Assembly: GCA_917880885.1 (NCBI GenBank)
Contig: OU862910.1
Span: forward strand, 19,108,710 to 19,172,709
Origin: Limnephilus marmoratus
Taxonomy: Eukaryota; Arthropoda; Insecta; Trichoptera; Limnephilidae
DNA length: 64,000 nucleotides
Direction of reading: 5' to 3'
Positions 21,051 through 32,403 of this stretch are shown in pieces. Position 1 is the first letter of the stretch, and each line of letters begins with the position of its first letter. A model generated the notes under the pieces. That model did no database searches and was not told the origin of the DNA. It worked only from the letters and a program-made list of their open reading frames with translations. A program made the translations under genes and the position numbers.

Positions 21051-23637
21051 ACGATGCATTTTTGATTGAATCGGTCTGATTCTTAGTCAGAATCCAAAAT
21101 TTCACGCGGTTCAGTGCCATAGGGTCCAAGTTATGACCGACCCCAAGGTTAACAATGTGTTGCTAGGACCAAACCCAAGTCTTAAAACGACCGAACCCAA
21201 GTATTAAAACGATGCATTTTTATTGATTTGTGAACAGACGATTCTTAGTCAAAATCCAAAATTTCGGGCGGTTCAGTGCCATAGGCTCCAAGTTATGACC
21301 GACCCCAAGTTTAACAAAGTCTTTAAAAGGCCGAACCCAAGTGTTAAAACGATCGAACCCAAGTATTAAAACGATGCATTTTTGATTGAACAGACCATGA
21401 TTCTAAGTCAGAATCCACAATTTCACGCGGTTCAGTGCCATAGAGCTCAAGTTATGACCGACCCGAAGTTTAACAAAGTCTTTAAAAGGCCGAACCTAAG
21501 AGTTAAAACGACCGAACCCAAGTTTAACAAAGTCTATAAAAGACCGAACTCAAGTGTTAAAACGACCGAACCCAAGTATTAAAAGGATGCATTTTTGATT
21601 GAATCGGTCTGATTCTTTGTCAGAATCCAAAATTTCACGCGGTTCAGTGCCAATGAGCCCAAGTTTTGACCGACCCCAAGTATAACAAAGTCTTTATAAG
21701 GCCGAACCCTAATGTTAAATGAGTGAACCCAAGTATTAAAAAGATGCATTTTTGATTGAATCGGTCTGATTCTAAGTCAGAATCCAAAATTTCACGCGGT
21801 TCAGTGCCATAGGGTCCAAGTTATGATCGACCCCAAGGTTAACAATGTGTTGATAGGACCAAAACCAAGTCTTAAAACGACCGAACCCAAGTATTAAAAC
21901 GATGCATTTTTTATTGATTTGTGAACAGACGACCGACCCCAAGTTTAACAAAGTCTTTAAAAGGCCGAACCCAAGTGTTAAAACGATCGAACCCAAGTAT
22001 TAAAACGATGCATTTTTGATTGAATCGGTCTGATTCTTTGTCCGAATCCAAAATTTCACGCGGTTCAGTGCCAATGAGCCCAAGTTTTGACCGACCCCAA
22101 GTATAACAAAGTCTTTATAAGGCCGAACCCAAGTGTTAAATGACTGAACCCAAGTATTAAAAAGATGCATTTTTGATTGAATCGGTCTGATTCTAAGTCA
22201 GAATCCAAAATTTCACGCGGTTCAGTGCCATAGGGTCCAAGTTATGACCGACCCCAAGGTTAACAATGTGTTGATAGGACCAAAACCAAGTCTTAAAACG
22301 ACCGAACCCAAGTATTAAAACGATGCATTTTTGATTGATTCGTGAACAGACCATGATTCTATGTCAGAATCCACAATTTAACGCGGTTCAGTGCCATAGA
22401 GCTCAAGTTATGACCAACCCCAAGTTTAACAAAGTCTTTGAAAGGCGGAACCCAAGTGTTAAAACGACCGAACCCAAGTATTAAAACGATGCATTTTTGA
22501 TTGATTCGTGAACAGACGATTGTTAGTCAGAATCCAAAATTTCATGCGGTCCAGTGCAATAGGGTCCAAGTTATGACCGACCCCAAGTTTAACAAAGTCT
22601 TTAAAAGGCCGAACCCAAGTGTTAAAACGACCGAACCCAAGTATTTAAACGATGCATTTTTGATTAAATCGGTCTGATTCTTAGTCAGAATCCAAAATTT
22701 CACGCGGTTCAGTGCCAATGAGCCCATGTTATGACCAACACCAAGTATAACAAAGTCCTTAAAAGGCGGAACCCAAATGAAAAAACGACCGAACCCAAGT
22801 AATAAAATGATGCATTTTTGATTGATTTGTGAACAGACGATTCTTAGTCAGAATCCAAAATTTCAGGCGGTCCAGTGCAATAGGGTCCAAGTTATGACCG
22901 ACCCCAAGTTTAACAAATTCTTTAGAAGGCCGAACCTAAGTGTTAAATGACCGAACCCAAGAATTAAAACGATGCATTATTGATTAAATCGGTCTGATTC
23001 TATGTTAGAATTCAAAATTTCACGCGGTTCAGTGCCATAGAGCCGACGTTATGACCAACCCTAAGTATAACAAAGTCTTTGAAAGGCGGAACCCAAGGGT
23101 TAAAACGACCGAACCCAAGTATTAAAACGATGCATTTTTGATAGATTAGTGAACAGACGATTCTTAGTCAGAATCCAAAATTTCGGGCGGTTCAGTGCCA
23201 TAGGGTCCAAGGTATGACCGACCCCGTTTAACAAAGTCTTTAAATGGCCGAACCCAAGTGTTTAAACGACCGAACCCTAGTATTAAAACGATACATTTTT
23301 TATGGATTTGTGAACAGACGATTTTTAGTCAAAATCCAAAATTTCGGGCGGTTCAGTGCCATAGGGTTCAAGTTATGACCGACCCCAAGGTTATCAATGT
23401 GTTGATAGGACCAAACCCAAGTCTTAAAACGACCGACCCCAAGTATTAAAACGATAAATTTTTTGACTGATTCGGTCTGATTCTTAGTTAGAATCCAAAA
23501 ATTGCATGCGGTTCAATGCCAAAGAGCCCAAGTTATGACCAACCCCAAGTTTAACAAAGCCTTTAAAAGGTCGAACCCAAGTATTAAAACGACCGAACCC
23601 AAGTATTAAAACGATGCATTTTTGATTGATTCGTGAA
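21051..23637. repeat. Satellite array block 4
   Basis: About 16 monomers with the same variants as block 1. A segment at about 21600-21760 is repeated with slight changes at about 22020-22180. It ends at GTGAA (23633-23637), the target duplication of the copia element. Confidence 0.96.
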
Positions 23638-23817
23638 TGTGATTGTTATAAATGAAATCCTCCAGTTTATGCAGTAATAATGTTAACTCTTTATTCACCA
23701 TTGGAAAGGTACACAAGAGAGTAATAGACAAGGGAGTACATTGCGTATTGACAACTTAACAATATTAACAGATGCGCTGTAGCCAACCTACACGATTTAC
23801 ATTGCCATATTATAACA
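23638..23817 (-). repeat. Copia 3' LTR
   Basis: TGTGATTGTT ... TTATAACA. 180 bp, downstream of the coding region on the minus strand. Differs from the 5' LTR by one base. Confidence 0.95.
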
Positions 23818-24097
23818 CCCCTTCTCATTGTAAATACAGTTAAACTAATAATAATTAATTCCTTTCTTTTTTTTTAACATGTGACAAAAGTCGAGCTCAT
23901 GACACCTCACTTATTTAAATGTTTTACAATCAACTCTCTGCTTAAATGCACTTAATAGCTCATTGTTAGCACAGGTTTGACACCTACTTAACATAAACAC
24001 CGGAAAACATAAATCAGGCCTGGTACCTGAAGCAGCATACATTAGACATTCTATCTGCACAAATTCTGAATACTTTTGTCTACATCAATACTGTCTT
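23818..24097 (-). pseudogene. Copia 3' end: RT-connection remnant and polypurine tract
   Basis: The minus strand holds fragments out of frame with the pol frame. QNCKPMSTPMDPNFN is readable in a frame shifted at an A-rich run near 24170. Then ECLMYAASGTRPDL, the conserved copia motif preceding RNase H, lies at about 24055-24014 and runs to a stop at 23911. Only 280 bp separate the end of pol from the LTR, so RNase H cannot be present. The final bases before the LTR read AATGAGAAGGGG, a polypurine tract. Confidence 0.8.
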
Positions 24098-26503
24098 TTA
24101 AAAATATTTTAGTGTTAAAATTAGGGTCCATAGGGGTTGACATAGGCTTACAATTTTGCATGTTGAATTTTTTTTTAAAACATTTTCCAAATATTCTCTT
24201 TGATCTAGTTCTGTAATACCCGTTTTCAAATTTTGTTTTACATTTATACCTAGGAAATTTGATATTAGCCCCAAGTCCTTCATTTTAAACTCTTTACATA
24301 ATATACCCTTAAATTCAGAAATATCTTTCTCATTTGTACCAAAAATTAAAATATCATCGACATAAAGTAAAATAAACATTTTCTCATTTCCATAATACCT
24401 TAAATATAAACATGAGTCACAGTTAGACTTAACAAAACCCTCTCTATTTACTACAGAATTGAATTTTATGTTCCAACACTTTGGGAAACTCTTTAAACCG
24501 TAGAGTGATTTATTTAGTTTTACAATATTATTTCCCTCAGAATAAGCCCCTTCTGGTAATCTAATATAGACTTCTTTGTCTATAACCCCATACAAAAACG
24601 CACCTATTACGTCCATTTGATATATAGGCAAATTTAATTTAGTCGCTATTGCTACAAAAATTCTAAATGTTGATAATTTAGCCACAGGAGCGTAAATGTC
24701 ACTTAAATCAAAATAACCATTTTGCTCAAACCCCCTTGCAACTAGCCTAGCCTTATATTGCTTTTCATTACCATTTCCTTTAAGCTTAAAAATCCACTTG
24801 CTACTTACAACCTTTTCGTGTGCTGGTGCATTACACAAATCCCAAGTATTATTCTCTTCTAAAGTTTGTAATTCTCTAATTATTGCCTCTTTCCACCTAT
24901 TCGCATCGCTTCTTTTCATAGCTTCCTTGTATGTCACTGGCTCATTTGCTTCACTTAAAACATTTTGACATTGATAGAATGTTGTCGGTTTCCTCACTCG
25001 CTTGCTTCTTTCATTTTGAGGTAACAATGTTTCATCTAAGTCTGATAGTTCATCACTGCATGGCTCGTATTCAGTTTGGCTTTCACTATCGCATAAAGAA
25101 CTGTTTTCACTGAGACTTGTACGACTGTCATTTTGGGTAACTTGAGTTTCCTCACATTCAGCAACCTTTTGTTCTTCCACTGTTTCTTCTGACCCCAACA
25201 AACTTTGAGTATTCAGGTCCGTCACAACCTTATTTTCCTCTGATTCCTCTTGACTTAAGAAAATGACATCTCTCTTTACATTATCCGACACCACCTCATT
25301 TTCTTCTGTTTCCTCTTGATTTAAGAAAATGACATCTCTCTTTACATCTACGCTATTTTTCTTAGGGAAGTAAATTCTATAGCCTTTGACGTTTTCAGCA
25401 TAACCTACCATCAAACCCTTCTCCCCCTTCTTATCCCATTTCCTTCTTTTCTCTTTTGGGATATGTGCATACACTGGTGAACCAAACGCCTTCAGATGAT
25501 GAACATCAAAGCTCCTATTTGTCCATATTTCGTATGGAGATTTTCCTTCTTTTCCTTTCCCCGTTCTATTCAAGACAAAAGCAGCAGTATTTACCGCTTC
25601 TGCCCACAATTTCTTAGGTAAATTCTTCGCGTGTAGCATTGTTCGTGCCGCTTCGACTAGGGTTCTATTTTCCCTCTCAGCTTTCCCATTTTGTTCAGGA
25701 GTATAGGGCACAGTAGTCTGATGGGTTATCCCATGCTTAGAACATATTTCCTTTACTTCTCTATTTATGAATTCCAGCCCATTGTCACTCCGAAATATCT
25801 TGACTTTGTTTCCAGTAGTATTTTCGGCTTTATTTATAAAATCCTCCAAACACCGCCTAATCTCGTGTTTTGCTTCAACGAAATACACACTTCTAAAGTT
25901 AGAAAAGTCATCCTTTAGAATGACAAAATATCTCGACCCGCCAATTGATTTTTCTTCCATGGGTCCGCACGTATCGCCATGAATTATTTCACATGTTTTT
26001 GTGCTGACATGCTCACTTCTCTTAAATGGTAGACGATGTATCTTTCCTTTCAAGCAACTCTCACATTGGGGTACGTCAGTTTGTTTTATCTCAATGTTAT
26101 TTTTCTGCAATGCTTTCTTCACATAATCAAAGTTTTGATGTGCTAATTTCTCGTGCCACTCGTATAGGTCATTTTTCATAGTTTTAGCAACACTTGCGAC
26201 CTCGCATTTGAAACGAAAATCCAAATAGTATGAACTGTCAACTCGACTGGCTATCGCACAAACAACGCCATTTTTATAGAATAAACACGAACTGTCATTC
26301 GTCACAACAGTGTACCCGCGATCAGCTGCGTGGTTTACAGAGAATAAATTTGTCTTTAGATCCGGAACAAACAAAACATTGTTTATTGTTGTATTTATCC
26401 ATTCACTGCCGTTATAGACTTGTACCTCCATCTGTCCGCAACCCAAAACACTAATGATTGCTCCATTGCCAACAATTACGGACTTTTGAGAGACACTTGA
26501 AAA
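24098..26503 (-). pseudogene. Copia Pol: protease end, integrase, reverse transcriptase
   Basis: Same frame as gag, directly after its TAA. It starts with the protease C-terminal part (NVLFVPDLKTNLFSV). Next is the integrase zinc-binding domain (WHEKLAHQ ... CESCLKGK). The integrase core retains D in IIHGDTCGPM, D in FRSDNGLEF and E in PEQNGKAEREN. RT motifs are KARLVARGFEQ, YQMDVIGAFLYG and LLYVDDILIFG, so the catalytic aspartates are present. The spacer between integrase and RT carries a tandem duplication of 22 codons (plus 25221-25349). The frame is lost at an A-rich run near 24170, so the C-terminal 20-odd residues are out of register. Confidence 0.92.
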
Positions 26504-27424
26504 TTATGAAAATAATGTGCGGTCGAAACACATGTGCTCGCTCGTTCCAGAGTCAATTAAAAACTTCGATTGTTCATAATTTTTATACGCTGAATTTGAC
26601 ACTACAAACGCATTACTTGTCTTCTTATTAGTAGCGCTTTGATTATTTTCCTTTGACTTTTTAAAACGACACTGTGCCTTAAAATTTCCGAATTTTCCAC
26701 AGAAAAAGCATTTTTGCTCGTTCAACTTTTTCTCATTGTCTCGATTACTTCTGCACTGAGTTTGAAAATGTCCGGCTTTTCCACATTTGTAACACTTCAG
26801 ATTTCTTTTAGCTACAAACGCCGACGAGGATGAAGTTTCATATCTTCTCTCTTTAACTCTTTCTTCTTCAATTAATAATCTGGCTATTAAATTATCGAAC
26901 GTTTGTTTGTCGTCAGGCGCCGATTCCCACGCCGATATAAAATGTTTATATTCATCCGGCAAGCTCATTAATACTTTGGTTATTATAAATTTATCCGATA
27001 CATTCTCGCCCATTTGTTTCAACTGACTTTGCATCTCTTGAATTTTAGACAGAAATACTGACATTTCGATGTTTTTATCATATTTATACTGAAAAAATCT
27101 TTGTTGGATAATATGGATGCTGGTTTCTGACTTTTGTTCATATACACTTAGAAGCTTACTCCACATTGCAGCCGACGTTGTGCATGATATGATATGTAGC
27201 ATAACGTCTTCCGACATTCTCGTAACCAGTAACGTCTGAGCTTTAGCATCTTTTGTCTCCCAAGTGGTTCGTGCGATAATCTCTTCAGGTTTCACAGTGC
27301 GCCCCTCTACAATGTCCAGGCATCCTTGTCCTCTCAATAAAACTGTCGTTTGAAACTTCCAAATATTCCAATTCCTTGCCCCTTCCAACTTCAATGCATT
27401 GATAGTCATCACGTTTCCTTCCAT
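26504..27424 (-). CDS. gag: Copia Gag with start of protease, ended by an in-frame TAA
   Basis: 306 residues from the ATG at 27424. The N-terminal part (LEGARNWNIWKFQTTVLLRG) is the copia Gag domain. Two zinc knuckles follow: CYKCGKAGHFQTQC (complete C-X2-C-X4-H-X4-C) and CFFCGKFGNFKAQC, where the histidine is N. The protease active site DSGTSEHM comes just before the stop TAA (26506-26504). Copia elements normally carry gag and pol in one frame, so this stop cuts the protease about 16 residues after its catalytic aspartate. Gag itself could still be made; protease and everything after it could not without read-through. Confidence 0.9.
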   Translation of the reverse strand: MEGNVMTINALKLEGARNWNIWKFQTTVLLRGQGCLDIVEGRTVKPEEIIARTTWETKDAKAQTLLVTRMSEDVMLHIISCTTSAAMWSKLLSVYEQKSETSIHIIQQRFFQYKYDKNIEMSVFLSKIQEMQSQLKQMGENVSDKFIITKVLMSLPDEYKHFISAWESAPDDKQTFDNLIARLLIEEERVKERRYETSSSSAFVAKRNLKCYKCGKAGHFQTQCRSNRDNEKKLNEQKCFFCGKFGNFKAQCRFKKSKENNQSATNKKTSNAFVVSNSAYKNYEQSKFLIDSGTSEHMCFDRTLFS

Positions 27425-27594
27425 TTATGCTTCCTGCCCTCCCTGATCAGATTTATCAGTGGTTTTTATCCTTCTCAACGAAAATTTTCTGCACGCGTTC
27501 CGGCAACTTAACCTCACTTTTCGCTGATATTCACTCCCGCTTGATTTCACTTTTCGTACATAAACTTTATCAACAGATTAGCGAATCTGGGGAT
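27425..27594 (-). other. Copia 5' leader
   Basis: 170-bp untranslated leader between the primer-binding site and gag. No other feature seen. Confidence 0.7.
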
Positions 27595-27608
27595 CTGGGC
27601 CCATAACC
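27595..27608 (-). promoter_or_regulatory. Copia primer-binding site, initiator-Met half-tRNA type
   Basis: Immediately next to the 5' LTR the minus strand reads GGTTATGGGCCCAG. This is complementary to the anticodon stem-loop of metazoan initiator tRNA-Met (CTGGGCCCATAACC), not to a tRNA 3' end. Drosophila copia is known to use an internal tRNA(iMet) fragment as primer in this way. The match was recognised from knowledge of the tRNA, not searched. Confidence 0.85.
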
Positions 27609-27788
27609 TGTGATTGTTATAAATGAAATACTCCAGTTTATGCAGTAATAATGTTAACTCTTTATTCACCATTGGAAAGGTACACAAGAGAGTAATAGAC
27701 AAGGGAGTACATTGCGTATTGACAACTTAACAATATTAACAGATGCGCTGTAGCCAACCTACACGATTTACATTGCCATATTATAACA
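27609..27788 (-). repeat. Copia 5' LTR
   Basis: 180 bp, upstream of gag on the minus strand. GTGAA follows at 27789-27793 and satellite resumes with CATACCACGATTC. Confidence 0.95.
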
Positions 27789-30700
27789 GTGAACATACCA
27801 CGATTCTTTTAATCAGAATCCAAAATGTCAGGCGGGTCAGTGCAAAAGGGTCCAAGTTATGACCGGCCCCAAGTTTAACAAATTCTTTAGAAGGCCTAAC
27901 CCAAGTGTTAAAACGACCGAACCCAAGTATTAAAACGATGCATTATTGATTAAATCGGTCTAATTCTAAGTCAGAATACAAAATTTCACATGGTTCAGTG
28001 CCATAGAGTCGACGTTATGACCAACCCCAAGTTTAACAAAGTCTTTGAAAGGCGGAACCCAAGTGTTAAAACGATGCATTTTTGATTGATTCGTGAATAG
28101 TCAGAATCTTATTCCGAATCCAAAATTTCGGGCGGTTCTACCAGGCGGTTAACCCAAGTGTTAAAACGACCGAACCCAAGTATTAAAACGATGCATTTTT
28201 GATTGATTCGTGAACATACCACGATTATTTTAATCAGAATCCAAAATGTCAGGCAGTTCAGTGCAATAGGGTCCAAGTTATGACCGACCCCAAGTTTAAC
28301 AAAGTCTTTAAAAGGCCGAACCCAAGTGTTAAAACGACCGAACCCAAGTATTAAAACGATACATTTTTTATGGATTTGTGAACAGACGATTTTTAGTCAA
28401 AATCCAAAATTTCGGGCGGTTCAGTGCCATAGGGTTCAAGTTATGACCGACCCCAAGGTTATCAATGTGTTGATAGGACCAAACCCAAGTCTTAAAACGA
28501 CCGACCCCAAGTATTAAAACGATGCATTTTTGATTGATTCGTGAACATACAACGATTCTTTTAATCAGAATCCAAAATGTCAGGCGGTTCAGTGCAAAAG
28601 GGTCAGAGTTATGACCGACCCCAAGTTTAACAAATTCTTTACAAGGCGGAACCCAAGTGTTAAAACGACCGAACCCCAGAATTAAAACGATGCATTTTTT
28701 ATTGAATCGGTCTGATTCTTAGTCAGAATCCAAAATTTCACGCGGTTCAGTGCCAATGAGCCCAAGTTATGTCAAACCCCAAGTTTAACAAAGTCCTTAA
28801 AAGGCGGAACCCAAGTGTTAAAACCACCGAACCCATGTATTAAAACGATGCATTTCTTATGGATTCGTGAACAGACGATTTTTAGTCAAAATCCAAAATT
28901 TCAGGCGGTTCAGTGCCATAGGGTCCAAGTTTTGACCGACCCCAAGTTTAACAAAGTCTTTAAAAGGCCGAACCCAAGTGTTAAAACGACCGAACCCAAG
29001 TATTGAAACGATGCATTTTTGATTGAATCGGTCTGATTCTTAGTCAGAATCCAAAATTTCACGTGGTTCAGTGCCAATGAGCCCATGTTATGACCAACAC
29101 CAAGTATAACAAAGTCCTTAAAAGGCGGAACCCAAATGAAAAAACGACCGAACCCAAGTAATAAAATGATGCATTTTTGATTGATTTGTGAACAGACGAT
29201 TCTAATTCAGAATCCAAAATTTCAGGCGGTCCAGTGCAATAGGGTCCAAGTTATGACCGACCCCAAGTTTAACAAATTCTTTAGAAGGCCGAACCTAAGT
29301 GTTAAATGACCGAACCCAAGAATTCAAACGATGCATTATTGATTAAATCGGTCTGATTCTATGGTAGAATTCAAAATTTCACGCGGTTCAGTGCCATAGA
29401 GCCGACGTTATGACCAACCCCAAGTTTAACAAAGTCTTTGAAAGGCGGAACCCAAGGGTTAAAACGACTGAACCCAAGTATTAAAACGATGCATTTTTGA
29501 TAGATTAGTGAACAGACGATTCTTAGTCAGAATCCAAAATTTCGGGCGGTTTAGTGCCATAGGGTCCAAGGTATGACCGACCCCGTTTAACAAAGTCTTT
29601 AAATGGCCGAACCCAAGTGTTTAAACGACCGAACCCAAAAATTAAAACGATGCATTATTGATTAAATCGGTCTAATTCTAAGTCAGAATCCAAAAATTTC
29701 ATGCGGTTCAATGCGAAAGAGCCCAAGTTATGACCAACCCCAAGTTTAACAAAGTCTTTAAAAGGTCGAACCCAAGTGTTAAAATGACCGAACCTAAGTA
29801 TTAAAACGATGCATTATTGATTAAATCGGTCTAATTCTAAGTCAGAATACAAAATTTCACATGGTTCAGTGCCATAGAGTCGACGTTATGACCAACCCCA
29901 AGTTTAACAAAGTCTTTGAAAGGCGGAACCCAAGTGTTAAAACGATGCATTTTTGATTGATTCGTGAATAGTCAGAATCTTATTCCGAATCCAAAATTTC
30001 GGGCGGTTCTACCAGGCGGTTAACCCAAGTGTTAAAACGACCGAGCCCAAGTATTAAAACGATGCATTTTTGATTGATTCGTGAACATACCACGATTATT
30101 TTAATCAGAATCCAAAATGTCAGGCAGTTCAGTGCAATAGGGTCCAAGTTATGACCGACCCCAAGTTTAACAAAGTCTTTAAAAGGCCGAACCCAAGTGT
30201 TAAAACGACCGAACCCAAGTATTAAAACGATACATTTTTTATGGATTTGTGAACAGACGATTTTTAGTCAAAATCCAAAATTTCGGGCGGTTCAGTGCCA
30301 TAGGGTTCAAGTTATGACCGACCCCAAGGTTATCAATGTGTTGATAGGACCAAACCCAAGTCTTAAAACTACCGACCCCATGTATTAAAACGATGCATTT
30401 TTGATTGATTCGTGAACATACAACGATTCTTTTAATCAGAATCCAATATGTCAGGCGGTTCAGTGCAAAAGGGTCAGAGTTATGACCGACCCCAAGTTTA
30501 ACAAATTCTTTACAAGGCGGAACCCAAGTGTTAAAACGACCGCACCCCAGAATTAAAACGATGCATTTTTTATTGAATCGGTCTGATTCTTAGTCAGAAT
30601 CCAAAATTTCACGCGGTTCAGTGCCAATGAGCCCAAGTTATGTCAAACCCCAAGTTTAACAAATTCCTTAAAAGGCGGAACCCAAGTGTTAAAACCACCG

Positions 30701-32130
30701 AACCCATGTATTAAAACGATGCATTTCTTATGGATTCGTGAACAGACGATTTTTAGTCAAAATCCAAAATTTCGGGCGGTTCAGTGCCATAGGGTTCAAG
30801 TTATGACCGACCCCAAGGTTATCAATGTGTTGATAGGACCAAACCCAAGTCTTAAAACGACCGACCCCAAGTATTGAAACGATGCATTTTTGATTGAATC
30901 GGTCTGATTCTTAGTCAGAATCCAAAATTTCACGCGGTTCAGTGCCAATGAGCCCATGTTATGACCAACACCAAGTATAACAAAGTCCTTAAAAGGCGGA
31001 ACCCAAATGAAAAAACGACCGAACCCAAGTAATAAAATGATGCATTTTTGATTGATTTGTGAACAGACGATTCTTAGTCAGAATCCAAAATTTCAGGCGG
31101 TCCAGTGCAATAGAGTCCAAGTTATGACCGACCCCAAGTTTAACAAATTCTTTAGAAGGCCGAACCTAAGTGTTAAATGACCGAACCCAAGAATTCAAAC
31201 GATGCATTATTGATTAAATCGGTCTGATTCTATGTTAGAATTCAAAATTTCACGCGGTTCAGTGCCATAGAGCCGACGTTATGTCAAACCCCAAGTTTAA
31301 CAAAGTCCGTAAAAGGCGGAACCCAAGTGTTAAAACCACCGAACCCATGTATTAAAACGATGCATTTCTTATGGATTCGTGAACAGACGATTTTTGGTCA
31401 AAATCCAAAATTTCGGGCGGTTCAGTGCCATAGGGTTCATGTTATGACCGACCCCAAGGTTATCAATGTGTTGATAGGACCAAACCCAAGTCTTAAAACG
31501 ACCGACCCCAAGTATTAAAACGATGCATTTTTGATTGATTCGTGAACATACAACGATTCTTTTAATCAGAATCCAAAATGTCAGGCGGTTCAGTGCAAAA
31601 GGGTCAGAGTTATGACCGACCCCAAGTTTAACAAATTCTTTACAAGGCGGAACCCAAGTGTTAAAACGACCGAACCCCAGAATTAAAACGATGCATTTTT
31701 TATTGAATCGGTCTGATTCTTAGTCAGAATCCAAAATTTCACGCGGTTCAGTGCCAATGAGCCCAAGTTATGTCAAACCCCAAGTTTAACAAAGTCCTTA
31801 AAAGGCGGAACCCAAGTGTTAAAACCACCGAACCCATGTATTAAAACGATGCATTTCTTATGGATTCGTGAACAGACGATTTTTAGTCAAAATCCAAAAT
31901 TTCGGGCGGTTCAGTGCCATAGGGTCCAAGTTTTGACCGACCCCAAGTTTAACAAAGTCTTTAAAAGGCCGAACCCAAGTGTTAAAACGACCGAACCCAA
32001 GTATTGAAACGATGCATTTTTGATTGAATCGGTCTGATTCTTAGTCAGAATCCAAAATTTCACGTGGTTCAGTGCCAATAAGCCCATGTTATGACCAACA
32101 CCAAGTATAAAATGACCGAACCTAAGTATT
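27789..32130. repeat. Satellite array block 5
   Basis: About 26 monomers. A shortened chimeric monomer (GAATAGTCAGAATCTTATTC then GGTTCTACCAGGCGGTTAAC) at about 28098 recurs at about 29966. The segment starting at 28326 recurs at 30197, an offset of 1871 bp, marking a higher-order unit. The last 21 bases (32110-32130, AAATGACCGAACC...) are satellite-like but out of monomer order, at the edge of the retroposon insertion. Confidence 0.95.
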
Positions 32131-32403
32131 GTATATTACAGAGTGGAAGATACTATTAGTATCGCCCTGGTGTAAGACCACCGTTCAGAATTGAAACGTT
32201 GCTTGAAAATGGCTTTAGCCGTGTTTAGTGACCAGATCTGAATAGCCAGGTACTTCCCAACCTTCCTCTTCCCCACCTCCTTCCCCTCCCCATTACCTTC
32301 AGCCTCACAACATACCCCAATTGGGGATGCCATAGTCTCACTGGCTCCAGATGGGAGCAGTTGAGATTCTTGTGCGGTATTCACTGTAAAAAAAAAAAAA
32401 AAA
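32131..32403 (+). mobile_element. Poly-A-tailed retroposon end (LINE 3' fragment or SINE)
   Basis: About 257 bp of unique sequence ending in a 16-A tract (32388-32403), after which satellite resumes inside the sequence AAGTATA/ACAAAGTCC. The tail and abrupt 5' end fit target-primed insertion of a LINE 3' end or SINE. No open frame with a recognisable domain: the 82-codon minus-strand frame lies antisense to the tail. No clear target duplication longer than 2-3 bp is seen. Confidence 0.65.

Larger units (their letters stand above)
23638..27788 (-). mobile_element. Copia (Ty1/copia) LTR retrotransposon, RNase H deleted
   Basis: 4151 bp with 180-bp LTRs (23638-23817 and 27609-27788) that differ at one position (23657 region, C versus A). 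The 5-bp duplication GTGAA lies at 23633-23637 and 27789-27793. Minus-strand order is Gag, protease, integrase, RT, the copia arrangement (integrase before RT). The frame is continuous across Gag to RT apart from one TAA. RT is frameshifted near its end and RNase H is missing. Confidence 0.95.

Noticed and set aside
26447..26503. A frameshift between copia gag and pol
   Set aside because: Both frames are in register (offset divisible by three); only one TAA separates them, and the apparent pol start is an artefact TTG.
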